64,000 nucleotides of DNA, from NCBI RefSeq assembly GCF_004345855.1, contig NZ_SLXN01000002.1:310001-374000 (forward strand), written 5' to 3'. The notes beneath the pieces are model-generated. The model made no database searches, had not been told where the DNA came from, and saw nothing but the letters and a program-made list of their open reading frames with translations. This document shows, one piece after another, positions 43,520-52,342 of this stretch. The DNA comes from Sphingomonas sp. BK235 (GTDB lineage: Bacteria > Pseudomonadota > Alphaproteobacteria > Sphingomonadales > Sphingomonadaceae). A program made the translations under genes and the position numbers. Every line of letters begins with the position of its first letter. Position 1 is the stretch's first letter.

Positions 43520-43819
43520 TCATTCCGCGGGGAGCGGCTCGACCGAGACGCTGATCGCGCGCGCCACCGCGCGGCGCAGCGCCACCGTCATCCGCCCGAT
43601 ACGGCAGGCGATCGGCCCGCCGCCCAGCCGCGAGCGATGCAGCACCTCCACCGCGACGCCCTCGTCGAAGCCCAGCTCGCGCAGCCGCCGCGCCTCGGGC
43701 GAGGCGAGCCGAGTCCATTCGATCGCGCCGACGATCGCCGAGCGGCGTCGCGGCAGCGTCTCCAGCGTCAGCGGATCGGCCTCAGGGCGGGCGAGAGCGG
43801 GAGAACGGGTCGCGGTCAC
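43520..43819 (-). CDS. feoA: Ferrous iron transport protein A
   Basis: 99 aa, SH3-like FeoA domain. RLRELGFDEGVAVEVLHRSRLGG and PIACRIGRMTVALRRAVA are FeoA motifs. It supports FeoB from the cytoplasmic side. The GTG at 43819 with GGGGAA upstream is preferred to a TTG at 43843. The Pro/Arg-rich first 20 residues are an extension beyond the core. Confidence 0.92.
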   Translation of the reverse strand: MTATRSPALARPEADPLTLETLPRRRSAIVGAIEWTRLASPEARRLRELGFDEGVAVEVLHRSRLGGGPIACRIGRMTVALRRAVARAISVSVEPLPAE

Positions 43820-43839
43820 TTCCCCGCTATAAGGGCGAT

Positions 43840-43860
43840 GCAACTGATTATCAATAAGCT
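43840..43860 (-). promoter_or_regulatory. Fur-box-like operator before feoAB
   Basis: An AT-rich island in otherwise GC-rich DNA. Reverse strand: TTATTGATAATCAGTT, containing the palindrome TGATAATCA (43845-43853), matches the core of Fur sites (GATAATGATAATCATTATC). It lies 26 nt upstream of the feoA start, where a bound regulator would block transcription. Confidence 0.6.
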
Positions 43861-43883
43861 GCGTCGCCGATCGCCGCGCCGGG

Positions 43884-44564
43884 TCAGACGACCGGATAGC
43901 GCAGCCGCCCCACGAAGCGACTCAGGCTCGGCCGCCGCTGGGCGCGCTGCTGGAACGCCGCCTTGCTCTTCTCGAAGCGCATGATGCCGTCGATCCGCCG
44001 CGCCAGGAAGGCGCTGGTGTCCGCGTGCGCCTCGCTCTCGTCGTCGAGGAAGACGGTGGTGGTGGCGGCATAGACCGCCAGCAGCATCGCGCGCTTGGTG
44101 TAATGATTGTAGTCGGTGGCGCGGTCGCCGGCGAGCCGCCACATGCGGTCGACGCTGCGCCAACCGAGTCGCGCCGCGCGCGCGACGTTCTGCGGCAGCG
44201 CCAGCACCGCGCGCGCGCGCCGCAGCGCCTCGCGCTCGGGCCCAAGCACCGCCAGCCGTGCCTCGACCAAAGCGGTGATCCGCTCGCGGATCTTCATCGC
44301 GCCGAGCCGCTCGGGCGGCAGCGCGCGCGCCATTTCGGCGTCGACCTGGTCGAACCAGGCGTCGATCATCGCCACCGGCCCGTCGGCGAAGGCGAGCCGC
44401 GCCACGTCGGCGTCGATGTCGTGGCTCTCGGCGGCGAGATCGCGCGCGGCGTCGCCCCAGCCGTCGAAGGCGGCATTGGCGGCGATCGCGGGGGCGAGCA
44501 GCACGCGCACCTCGTCGAGCGTCAGGTCCTGCGGCACCGGTGCCGCGCCGTCGTCGATTGCCAT
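43884..44564 (-). CDS. COQ9 family protein (ubiquinone biosynthesis)
   Basis: 226 aa. The C-terminal half carries the COQ9 domain: LGWRSVDRMWRLAGDRATDYNHYTKRAMLLAVYAATT, where the W-x-A-GD-S/A-x-D-xNxYTKR pattern is the family hallmark. COQ9 binds lipid and presents ubiquinone precursors to the COQ7 step. The N-terminal half resembles a TetR-like helical fold. ATG 44564 has GGAGG 7 nt upstream, and it overlaps the stop of the upstream transporter gene by 1 nt. Confidence 0.93.
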   Translation of the reverse strand: MAIDDGAAPVPQDLTLDEVRVLLAPAIAANAAFDGWGDAARDLAAESHDIDADVARLAFADGPVAMIDAWFDQVDAEMARALPPERLGAMKIRERITALVEARLAVLGPEREALRRARAVLALPQNVARAARLGWRSVDRMWRLAGDRATDYNHYTKRAMLLAVYAATTTVFLDDESEAHADTSAFLARRIDGIMRFEKSKAAFQQRAQRRPSLSRFVGRLRYPVV

Positions 44565-45538
44565 CACGCTTCCTCCGTCACCGCCTCGGCCGGCGCTGCC
44601 GCCCCGATCGGTCTAGCATCCTCGCGCTCGCGTCGCACCAGCACCAGCGCCGCCGCGATCATCGCCACGCCGACCAGATCGGGGCCGCCGAGCGTCTCGC
44701 CGAACCAGACCCAGCCCACCGCGGTGGCGACCATCGGCTGGATCAGCAGCGCCAAGCCCACCACCAGCGGCGAGGCGCGCCCCAGCGCGTAGATCATGCA
44801 GCCCTGACCGATCACCTGGCTCACCAGTGCGACGCCCAGCAACGGCGTCCAGTTCCCCGGCACGATCCGCTCGTCCAGCGCGAGCGCGAAGACGAGCAGC
44901 GGCAGCAGCGACGCCGCCGACGAGAGCGCCAGCGAGGGCAGCGGCGCCATCGCGCGGCGCACGTCCGACATCAGGATGAAATAGATCGCGTAGAGCACGC
45001 CCGCGCAGACGCACAGCAGGTCGCCGCCGAGCTGGCGCGGGTCGAGCTGGTAGGAACGCCCCATCAGCAGCGCCGCCCCCGCGGCGGCGAGCAGCAGCGC
45101 CAGCCCCTGCCACCGCGTCGGCCAGGTGCGCGCCACCAGGAAGCCCCATAGCGGGAACAGGAAGGTCGCCGAATTGCCGAGCAGCGTGGCGTTGGCCATC
45201 GTCGTCTGCAGGATGCCGGCGTGCCAGGTGCCGAGATCGGCGGCGAAGGCGAGCCCGGCGAGCGCGAGCAGCCACCAGCGCCGCGCCGAGGCGGGCGCCG
45301 CGGGCGCGACCCCGCGCGCGCGCCGCGCCGCCACCAGCGCGGCACCGCCGAGCAGCGGCAGCGCCAGCGCCATGCGCCAGAAGGCGGCGGCGACCGGGCC
45401 GACGTCGGCGAGCCGGACGAACAGCGGCCCGAAGGCGAGCGCGCTGTTGGCGACCACCAAGGCGACGAACGCCGCCGCGCCCGTCTCCGGGTGCGCGCGC
45501 GCCGCGGCGAGCGAGGTGGCGCTGGTCGGCTGGTTCAT
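44564..45538 (-). CDS. EamA/DMT-family membrane transporter
   Basis: 324 aa with ten hydrophobic segments in two EamA repeats. First-half features: FGPLFVRLADVGPVAAAFWR; second half: LLIQPMVATAVGWVWFGETLGGPDLVG, the typical E-x-L-GG-x-x-G turn of DMT exporters. Probably exports small metabolites or amino acids; the substrate is unknown. The start at ATG 45538 is chosen over an open but proline/arginine-rich upstream frame. Confidence 0.88.
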   Translation of the reverse strand: MNQPTSATSLAAARAHPETGAAAFVALVVANSALAFGPLFVRLADVGPVAAAFWRMALALPLLGGAALVAARRARGVAPAAPASARRWWLLALAGLAFAADLGTWHAGILQTTMANATLLGNSATFLFPLWGFLVARTWPTRWQGLALLLAAAGAALLMGRSYQLDPRQLGGDLLCVCAGVLYAIYFILMSDVRRAMAPLPSLALSSAASLLPLLVFALALDERIVPGNWTPLLGVALVSQVIGQGCMIYALGRASPLVVGLALLIQPMVATAVGWVWFGETLGGPDLVGVAMIAAALVLVRREREDARPIGAAAPAEAVTEEA

Positions 45539-45625
45539 GGCGCGACCCTTAGGCCGCGTTGTCCGCGCGGGAAAGCGCGGCGGTGACCCGCGCAACCCGG
45601 TCGCGCCGGGCGGCGCGGGTGCGCC

Positions 45626-46300
45626 TCACTTCGCGGGCGCGACCGCGGCGACGGGCACGGTGGCAGCGACCGGCGCGGCCGCCACGGCGGCGACGATCGG
45701 CGTGGCCGCCGCCGGCGTCACCGCCAGCGGCGCCGGCGCCGCCGCGGCGAAGGCGAGCGGCACGTCCTCGTCGACGAAGCCCTTCACCGGCGTGCCGATC
45801 GCGAGATGCGCGCTGGTGCCGGTCATGAAGAAGCCCGCCGGCAGGAACACCAGTGCCGACACCGCGGTGGCGCCGATGCCGCCGGCGGTGCCCTTGTCGT
45901 CGAAGCCGCCCGACAGCCGCACCTGGCGACCGTTGACGGTGAGATAGAGCAGTCGCGCCGCGAAATGGCCCGACTTGCCCCACATGCCCTTGTTGCGCAC
46001 CTCGGTGAGCTCGCCGACCGCGGGCGTGCCCGCCGGGACGACGGTGGTGCCCTGCACGAGCAGCGGCTCGGCGGTCTCGAGGTGGACGCGCTGGCCGATC
46101 TTCAGCTTCTTGCCCTTGGTGGTGAGCTCCTCGGTGAGCTTGAGCGGCACCTCGGTGCCGGTGCGCAGCACCGCCTGCCCGGTCACCGGTGCGGCGATTG
46201 GCGCGACGGCCTCGGGCTGCGCTGGCGCGGCGACGGTCTGCGCGCGGGCAGCGCCGCCCACGAGCAACACCGCCGCGGCCGCGGCGTACAGATGAATCAT
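45626..46300 (-). CDS. Secreted hypothetical protein
   Basis: 224 aa. Signal peptide ends at about residue 20 (GGAARAQ). A beta-rich middle (residues 40-170) contains GTEVPLKLTEELTTKGKKLK, LLVQGTTVVPAGTPAVGELT and GTAGGIGATAVSALVFLPAGF, the last being a hydrophobic glycine-rich stretch. The C-terminal 45 residues are almost only Ala, Val, Pro and Thr. I do not recognise a named family; the V-P-A-G-T-x-x-x-G-x-L pattern is reminiscent of TrbI/VirB10-like or SH3-like surface domains but that is weak. Confidence 0.75.
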   Translation of the reverse strand: MIHLYAAAAAVLLVGGAARAQTVAAPAQPEAVAPIAAPVTGQAVLRTGTEVPLKLTEELTTKGKKLKIGQRVHLETAEPLLVQGTTVVPAGTPAVGELTEVRNKGMWGKSGHFAARLLYLTVNGRQVRLSGGFDDKGTAGGIGATAVSALVFLPAGFFMTGTSAHLAIGTPVKGFVDEDVPLAFAAAAPAPLAVTPAAATPIVAAVAAAPVAATVPVAAVAPAK

Positions 46301-46317
46301 GATGTGAACCCCCGTTT

Positions 46318-46339
46318 GCGGCCCGCCCCCGCGGGCCGC
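46318..46339. repeat. GC-rich hairpin upstream of the secreted hypothetical gene
   Basis: GCGGCCCGC and GCGGGCCGC around CCCC, a perfect 9-bp stem, 18 nt upstream of the reverse-strand start at 46300. It would lie in the promoter or 5' leader; no function can be assigned. Confidence 0.45.
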
Positions 46340-46516
46340 GGCCGAACCTCGCCGAGCGCCCCGCCGTCGTCAAACGGGATCGTCACGGAAGTGGATCGGA
46401 TCTGGGACATTCCTCCCGCCGACTTGACGCGGGCGCGATGCCGGCGGCACGGCGTGGAGATCGTCCCGAGGTCGCGCGAGAGTCCGATTGACCGTCAGCC
46501 ACGAACGCCCGCGCCG

Positions 46517-47527
46517 GTGAAGCGCTTCTACGCGCCGCAGCAGGCACTGCATGCGCCCGCGCTGGAGCTGCACAACGGCGCCTTCACCGCCTACGCCGAG
46601 GTGCCGCAGCGCGCCGAGATGATCCTTGCCGCGGTCGGTGGGGCGGAGGCGCCACCGGATCGCGGTCGCGCGCCGATCGCGGCGGTGCACGACGCCGCCT
46701 ATCTCGATTTCCTGCGCGACGTGCCCGCGCTGTGGCGCGCCGCGGGGCGGCCGGGCGACGCCATCCCCTATGCCTTCCCGATCGTCGGCCGGCGCCCGCT
46801 GGCGCTGTCGCGCGTCGACGCGCTGCTCGGCGCGCATGCCTTCGACGCCACGACCCCGATCACCGACCAGACCTGGGACGCCGCTTACTGGAGCGCGCAG
46901 ACCGCACTCGCCGCCACCCACGCGGTGCTCGACGGCGAGCGCGCCGCCTTCGCCCTGTGCCGCCCGCCCGGCCACCACGCCGGGCGCGACTATTGCGGCG
47001 GCTATTGCCATCTCAACGTCGCCGCCGTCGCGGCGCAGGCGGCGCGCGACGCGGGGCGGGCGCGGGTCGCGGTGCTCGACATCGACTATCACCACGGCAA
47101 CGGCACGCAGGACATCTTCTACGACCGCGGCGACGTCTTCTACGCCTCGGTTCACGCCGATCCGGCGAGCGACTATCCCTTCTACTGGGGCCATGCCGAC
47201 GAGCGCGGCGAGGGCGAAGGGGAGGGCGCGACGCTCAACCTGCCCCTGCCGCGCGGCACCGCGCTGGCCGGGTTCCGCGCCGCGCAGGCGCGCGCGCTCG
47301 ACGCGATCGCCGCCTTCGGTGCCGACGTCCTCGTGCTCAGCTTCGGCGCGGACACGTGGGAGGGCGACCCGATCAGCCACTTCCGCCTCAGCACCGCGGA
47401 CTATGCGGTCCTGGCGGGCGACATCGCCGCGACCGGGCTGCCGTGCGCGATCGTGATGGAAGGCGGCTATGCGGTGGACGCGCTGGGTGCCAATGTCGCC
47501 AGCCTGCTGAGCGGGATCGAAGGCTGA
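46517..47527 (+). CDS. Histone deacetylase-superfamily protein, acetylpolyamine amidohydrolase-like
   Basis: 336 aa. N-terminal RFYAPQQALHAPALELHNG followed by VPQRAEMILAAV matches acetylpolyamine amidohydrolases rather than AcuC. The catalytic PPGHHAG with paired His, zinc ligands in LDIDYHHGNGTQD (D and H), a third Asp in FGADTWEGDP, and a late GGYAVDALG with the active-site Tyr are all present. It should deacetylate N-acetylated polyamines or similar amides. GTG 46517 lacks a clear ribosome site. Followed 16 nt later by a sugar porter gene. Confidence 0.85.
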   Translation: MKRFYAPQQALHAPALELHNGAFTAYAEVPQRAEMILAAVGGAEAPPDRGRAPIAAVHDAAYLDFLRDVPALWRAAGRPGDAIPYAFPIVGRRPLALSRVDALLGAHAFDATTPITDQTWDAAYWSAQTALAATHAVLDGERAAFALCRPPGHHAGRDYCGGYCHLNVAAVAAQAARDAGRARVAVLDIDYHHGNGTQDIFYDRGDVFYASVHADPASDYPFYWGHADERGEGEGEGATLNLPLPRGTALAGFRAAQARALDAIAAFGADVLVLSFGADTWEGDPISHFRLSTADYAVLAGDIAATGLPCAIVMEGGYAVDALGANVASLLSGIEG

Positions 47528-47543
47528 GGGAAGGACAGGACGG

Positions 47544-48914
47544 ATGGCGGTGACGGCGATAGGCCCGGATCAATCGGGCGGCAGCGCACCGCCGCTCAAC
47601 GCCGGGCTGCTCGCCTGCATCGTCACCGCCGCGCTGGCGGGGCTGCTGTTCGGCTTCGACACCGCGGTGATCTCGGGCACGACCGTGTCGCTGACGCGCG
47701 CCTACGGGCTCGACAGCTTCTGGCTCGGCGTCACCGTCTCCTCCGCGCTGTGGGGCACATTGGTCGGCGCGCTGTTCGCGGGGATCCCGGGCGATCGCTT
47801 CGGCAGCCGCGACACGCTGCGCGTGCTCGCGCTCTTCTACGTCGCCGGGGGCATCGGCTGCGGGCTGGCGTGGAGCTGGGAGTCGCTGGTCTTCTTCCGG
47901 GTGATCGCCGGGCTGGCGGTGGGCGGCTCGTCGGTGCTGGCGCCGGTCTATATCTCCGAGATCGCCCCGCCGGCGCGCCGCGGCGGGCTGGTCGCGGCGT
48001 TCCAGTTCAACATCATCCTCGGCATCCTGCTGGCCTATGTGTCGAACGCGATCATCGCCGCGCTGGCGCTGGGGGCGGACGACTGGCGCTGGAAGTTCGG
48101 CGTCTCGGCCGCGCCCGCGATCGTCTTCCTGCTGCTGCTGCTCCGCATCCCGCACTCGCCGCGCTGGCTGATGGCGAAGGGCCGCGCCGCCGCGGCCCGC
48201 GACGCGCTCGCCCGCGTCGGCATGGGCGAGGAGCAGGCCGAGAAGGAACTGGCCGCGATCCACGCCGGCTTCGCCGCCAAGCCGAGCGGCGAGCGACTGT
48301 CGTGGCGGCGCCATCGCAAGCCGATCCTGCTGGCGCTGCTGGTGGCGGGCTTCAACCAGCTCTCCGGCATCAACGCGCTGCTCTATTACCTCAACGACAT
48401 CTTCGCGGCGGCCGGCGGCGCGCTCTCGGCCGACGTGCAGGCGATCATCATCGGGATCGTCAACGGCATCTTCACCGCGGTGGGCATGCTGCTGATCGAC
48501 CGGCTCGGGCGCAAGACGCTGCTGATGGTCGGCTCGGCCGGGATGGCGGCGAGCCTCACCGTGGCCGGGCTGGCGCTGGGTGGATCGCTGCCGGGCTGGA
48601 TCGTGCTGCCCGCGCTGATCGGCTTCATCGCCTTCTTCGCGCCGAGCACGGGTGCGGTGATCTGGGTCTATATCAGCGAGGTCTTCCCCACCGCGGTGCG
48701 CGGGCGGGGCAGCGCGGTCGGCGCCTCGACGCACTGGGGGCTGGACGCGATCATCGCCGCCGCCTTCCCAACCGTGGCGGCGCTGTCGGTGAGCCTGCCC
48801 TTCTACGTCTTCGCGGCGATGATGCTGCTGCAGCTCGTCGTGGTGGCGCTCTACTTCCCCGAGACCAAGGGCGTGCCGCTGGAGGAGATGGAGCGGCGGC
48901 TGGGGGTGAGCTGA
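47544..48914 (+). CDS. Sugar porter (MFS) family transporter
   Basis: 456 aa, twelve membrane helices. Sugar-porter motifs: LLFGFDTAVISGT in helix 1, GDRFGSRDTLR after helix 2, RVIAGLAVGGSSVLAPVYISEIAP, SPRWLMAKGR before the central loop, QLSGINALLYYLND in helix 7, and PETKGVPLEEME at the end. It is a proton-coupled or facilitative sugar importer (XylE/GalP-like), inner membrane. The exact sugar cannot be read from the sequence. Confidence 0.93.
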   Translation: MAVTAIGPDQSGGSAPPLNAGLLACIVTAALAGLLFGFDTAVISGTTVSLTRAYGLDSFWLGVTVSSALWGTLVGALFAGIPGDRFGSRDTLRVLALFYVAGGIGCGLAWSWESLVFFRVIAGLAVGGSSVLAPVYISEIAPPARRGGLVAAFQFNIILGILLAYVSNAIIAALALGADDWRWKFGVSAAPAIVFLLLLLRIPHSPRWLMAKGRAAAARDALARVGMGEEQAEKELAAIHAGFAAKPSGERLSWRRHRKPILLALLVAGFNQLSGINALLYYLNDIFAAAGGALSADVQAIIIGIVNGIFTAVGMLLIDRLGRKTLLMVGSAGMAASLTVAGLALGGSLPGWIVLPALIGFIAFFAPSTGAVIWVYISEVFPTAVRGRGSAVGASTHWGLDAIIAAAFPTVAALSVSLPFYVFAAMMLLQLVVVALYFPETKGVPLEEMERRLGVS

Positions 48915-48950
48915 CGACGCGGCCGCGGGGCGACGCGCTGACCGTGCGGC

Positions 48951-50246
48951 TTAGTCCGGCGCGGTGGCGTCGACCGGCGGCTGGGCGGCGGAGGCGCGCG
49001 CCACCGCCTCCACCTGCTCCATCACGCGCAGCACATTGCCCTGTGCCAGCGCAGCGAGGTCGGCGTCGCTCCAGCCGCGGCGCGCCAGCTCGGCGAACAG
49101 CCGCGGATAGCCGTCCACCCCGCTCAGCCCGATCGGCCCGGTGCCGTTGATCCCGTCGAAGTCGCCCCCGAGCCCGACCGCGCCGCGCCCCGCCACGCGC
49201 GCGACATGCTCGACATGGTCGGCGACGTCGCGCACCGTCACCGCGGGCGCGGGGTTCGCGCGATCCCAGGCCAGCAGCGGCCCCGCGGCGCGCGAGTCAT
49301 AGGTATCCGCCGCGACCCCGATCGAGCGCGCGAAGGCTGTGCGCTCGGCGTCCCACGCGCGCCAGCGCGCCGAGACGAAAGCGGGGTAGAAATTGACCAT
49401 CACCACGCCGCCCGCGCCGCCGATCCGCTTCAGCAGCGCGTCGGGGATGTTGCGCGGCGCGTCCGCGATCGCGCGCGCGGACGAATGCGACGCGATCACC
49501 GGCGCGCGCGAGACGTCGAGCACCGCCGCCATGGTCGTGTCGGCGACATGGCTGACGTCGACGATCATGCCGATCCGGTTCATCTCGGCGACCACTTGCC
49601 GCCCGAACGCGCTGAGCCCGCCCGCGCGCGGCGCGTCGGTGCTGCTGTCGGCCCAGTCCAGGCTGTGCGAATGCGTCAGCGTCATATAGCCCACGCCCAG
49701 CGCCTTATACTGGCGCAGCACCGCGAGCCGCTTGTCGATCTGGTGCCCGCCCTCGACCCCGATCAGCGAGGCGATCCGGCCCGCACGCTGGATCCGCCGC
49801 ACGTCCGCGGCGGTGCGCGCCAGCGCGAACGTGTCGGGATAGGCCGCGGCGAGGCGATGGACGATGTCGATCTCCTCGAGCGTCATCTCCACCGCGCGCG
49901 CGCCGGTCGCGCTCGCCGGGATGTAGACCGACCAGAACTGCCCGCCGACATGCCCCGCGCGCAGCCGCGCGATGTCGGTCTGGAGCGGGTGCGGCAGCCG
50001 GCTCGAGTCCCGGCGCAGGTCCACCGCCTCGACCCTGGCGTCATAGCGTTCGCGCAGCTCCCAGGGCAGATCATTGTGGCCGTCGATCACCGGCGCGCGC
50101 GTCAGCAGCCGCTCGATCCGCGCCGGCACCGCCTCCGAGATGGTGGGGGCGGGCTGAGCGGTGAGAGCGGGCTGGGCGGTGGCGACCTGGGCGAGGAGAA
50201 GCGCGATCATGCCCGCCAGCACAGCAGTCCCCCGCCGCGCTGGCAA
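48951..50246 (-). CDS. Membrane dipeptidase (peptidase family M19), exported
   Basis: About 431 aa. The binuclear zinc site residues are visible: HND in PVIDGHNDLPWELRE, the bridging Glu in IGVEGGHQI, His in DVSHVAD and ASHSSARA, and Asp in GLGGDFDGI. It hydrolyses dipeptides in the renal dipeptidase family. The TTG start at 50246 gives a proper signal peptide (ARRG, then a hydrophobic core to QVATAQ); ATG 50210 or GTG 50222 would remove the basic n-region. It lies 20 nt after the S41 protease gene, likely cotranscribed. Confidence 0.88.
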   Translation of the reverse strand: MPARRGTAVLAGMIALLLAQVATAQPALTAQPAPTISEAVPARIERLLTRAPVIDGHNDLPWELRERYDARVEAVDLRRDSSRLPHPLQTDIARLRAGHVGGQFWSVYIPASATGARAVEMTLEEIDIVHRLAAAYPDTFALARTAADVRRIQRAGRIASLIGVEGGHQIDKRLAVLRQYKALGVGYMTLTHSHSLDWADSSTDAPRAGGLSAFGRQVVAEMNRIGMIVDVSHVADTTMAAVLDVSRAPVIASHSSARAIADAPRNIPDALLKRIGGAGGVVMVNFYPAFVSARWRAWDAERTAFARSIGVAADTYDSRAAGPLLAWDRANPAPAVTVRDVADHVEHVARVAGRGAVGLGGDFDGINGTGPIGLSGVDGYPRLFAELARRGWSDADLAALAQGNVLRVMEQVEAVARASAAQPPVDATAPD

Positions 50247-50265
50247 GCGCCCCGCGCTCAGCCGG

Positions 50266-51723
50266 TCAGAACAGCCCCGGCTGGTCGCGCTGCGCCGCAT
50301 TGGGATGCGACGCGCGCAGCGGCTGGGTCGCCGGGGCGAGCAGCCCGGCGCTGCGCGTCGCCGCGCTGCTGGTGATCGGGGTGCAGCTGCGCCCCGCGAC
50401 GAAGTCGAGCGCCGCGCGCGTCGACGTCTCCGCCGGGTCGCCGAGCGCGTGGGTGAGGTCGTCGCTCGCCTGGCAGCTCGCCTCGACCTTGGTCGCCAGC
50501 CCGCTGTAGTAATCGCCCTGGCGCGCCGAATTCTGCAAGGCGAAGGCGATCGCGCGCAGCCGGTCGTCGGTGCAGGACGGGTTGTCGAGCGCGATCTGGC
50601 CGACCGGTTTGCCATAGGTGTTGCTCCCCACCAGCGCGACCTGCGCGTGGAGGTAGGGGATCAGCGCGTTGATGACATATTCGCTCGCCGAGGCGGTCTG
50701 CCCGGTGCCGATGAAGGCGACGCGGCGCGGCGCGATCGCCTGCGCCTCCTGCTGGAAATAGCGGATGCGGTCGCGGCTCGACTTGGAGGCGCGATAGCTG
50801 GTGTAGGCCTGGACGTCGCTGGTGGAACGCGCCGCGCCGAGCAGGTCGGTGAACACCTCGGCGGTGGAGAGCAGCCCGCCGCCATTGTAACGCAGGTCGA
50901 TCACCAGATCGGTCACGCCCTGCGCGCGGAAGGTCGCGAAGGCGGCGCGCAACTGGTCGTCCGCGCTGGAGATGAAGGTGCGCAGATTGACGTAACCGAC
51001 CCTGCGCCCGCCGTCATCGATCACCTTGGCGCCGTAGCGCGTCGAGAGCGGCGAGAGCGCGTAATCGGCGGTCGCCAGCGTCACCACGCGCGTGCCCGCG
51101 GCATCGCTGACGCGCAGCACGCGCGCCGCGCCCGCCGCGGTGTCGCCGAAGGCGGCGTCGAGCGCGGCGTCGTCGCGCTGGGCGACGATGTCACTGATGT
51201 CGCGCAGGGCGGTGGCCGAGGTGCCGACCGCGAGGATCTGCGTGCCGCGGTCGATGCCCGCGGCCAGCGCGGGGGCGCCCTCGAACGCCTCCGTCACCAT
51301 CAGTCGGTTGCGCGAATCGAACGACAGCCGCAGCCCCAGGCCGGCGGTCTGCCCCGAGGTGTAATAAGCGGTCTCCTGCGCCGCGGAGGTGACATAGGTG
51401 AAGAAGCGGTCGCGGTTCTGCGCGCGCGCGGGCGCGGTGAGCGCGTCGACGTAGCTCCCCAGATCGGTATAGCTGCTGGGGTTCACGCCCGATGCGAGCA
51501 GGTCGGGGAAGAGATACCATTCGTTGAGCGCGGCGAGCACCCAGTCCTGACGCGCGCGCAACGTGCAGGCGGCGACCGCGCCCCCGCCGGCGCTGCCGCC
51601 GCCCGCGCTCGGCGCGGGGGTCGCGGCGCTGCCGGATCCCGCGGTCATCTGGTCATTGTCACCGCCGCACCCCGCCAGCATCGCCGCCAGCGCGAGCACC
51701 CCGACCCACCGCGGTCTACGCAT
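50266..51723 (-). CDS. S41-family PDZ protease, lipoprotein
   Basis: 485 aa. Lipobox AAMLAGC places the lipidated Cys near residue 19. A Gly/Ala/Pro linker follows, then a helical N-terminal region, a PDZ-like domain at about residues 120-200 (GLGLRLSF; PALAAGIDRGTQILAVG) and the S41 core. The core shows DLRYNGGGLLSTAEV, the catalytic Ser in TGQTASASEYVINAL and Lys in GSNTYGKPVGQIAL. It is a C-terminal-processing-type protease anchored in the envelope. Substrate unknown. Confidence 0.9.
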   Translation of the reverse strand: MRRPRWVGVLALAAMLAGCGGDNDQMTAGSGSAATPAPSAGGGSAGGGAVAACTLRARQDWVLAALNEWYLFPDLLASGVNPSSYTDLGSYVDALTAPARAQNRDRFFTYVTSAAQETAYYTSGQTAGLGLRLSFDSRNRLMVTEAFEGAPALAAGIDRGTQILAVGTSATALRDISDIVAQRDDAALDAAFGDTAAGAARVLRVSDAAGTRVVTLATADYALSPLSTRYGAKVIDDGGRRVGYVNLRTFISSADDQLRAAFATFRAQGVTDLVIDLRYNGGGLLSTAEVFTDLLGAARSTSDVQAYTSYRASKSSRDRIRYFQQEAQAIAPRRVAFIGTGQTASASEYVINALIPYLHAQVALVGSNTYGKPVGQIALDNPSCTDDRLRAIAFALQNSARQGDYYSGLATKVEASCQASDDLTHALGDPAETSTRAALDFVAGRSCTPITSSAATRSAGLLAPATQPLRASHPNAAQRDQPGLF

Positions 51724-51871
51724 CGTCCACTCCTGCAACCCCCGGGCGGCGTAGCGCGCCGCCCTTACCTTGTATATGCGATACAGGTTAACGCCGGGCA
51801 GGCGCGACGGCGTTCCGCGCGGGCGGGGAATAGCGCTGGCGGGGCCACCGCGATCTGATATTCTGCGCGGC

Positions 51872-52246
51872 ATGATCGTGTGCCTGTCGCCTCGCCCCGC
51901 CGCCGTGCTGCTCGCGGTGCTGCTCACCGCGCCGCTCGCGGGCTGCGGCGGGGGGGACAGCGGCAACCAGTCCGCCGCCATCGCCGCGCCGCGGGGCGAT
52001 TTCGTCACCCGGATGCAGGCGCTCAACGAGAAGGAGCGCAACGTCGCACTGTTCCGCGCGGTGCGCGACGCGGGGCGGACGTGTCAGAAGGTGGAGCGCT
52101 CGGTGCCGACCGACCCGGTCGCGGGCAAGGCCGCCTGGGTCGCCACCTGCGACGACCAGTCCGCCTGGCTGATCACGCTGGACGACTCGGGCACCGCCAC
52201 CGTCACCGACGCGCGCGCGATCGCGGGACGCAGCGCGACCGGCTGA
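51872..52246 (+). CDS. Small predicted lipoprotein
   Basis: 124 aa. The signal peptide carries a lipobox (TAPLAGC). The mature part is short, with a conserved-looking pair of Cys (RTCQKVE and VATCDDQ) that could form a disulfide, and a helix rich in Arg and Glu (LNEKERNVALFRAVRDAG). No named family recognised. It is divergent from the S41 protease gene (about 150 bp between starts). Confidence 0.75.
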   Translation: MIVCLSPRPAAVLLAVLLTAPLAGCGGGDSGNQSAAIAAPRGDFVTRMQALNEKERNVALFRAVRDAGRTCQKVERSVPTDPVAGKAAWVATCDDQSAWLITLDDSGTATVTDARAIAGRSATG

Positions 52247-52270
52247 GCCGCCGGTCGGCGAAGCGAGCGC

Positions 52271-52342
52271 GTGCTCCACTTGGATTGAACCTTCGTGCAC
52301 CGGAGCACTTTCCGGCTTCACGGGATCGGACCTTATCCGATC
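52271..52342. repeat. Pair of inverted repeats between convergent genes
   Basis: GTGCTCC (52271-52277) pairs with GGAGCAC (52302-52308), and GATCGGA (52324-52330) with TCCGATC (52336-52342), the latter running into the end of the M23 gene. No T tracts. They may end the convergent transcripts or be remains of a dispersed element. Confidence 0.5.

Noticed and set aside
46517..47527. Histone deacetylase as a chromatin regulator
   Set aside because: The N-terminal signature and bacterial context fit acetylpolyamine amidohydrolase; no histone-like substrate is suggested.
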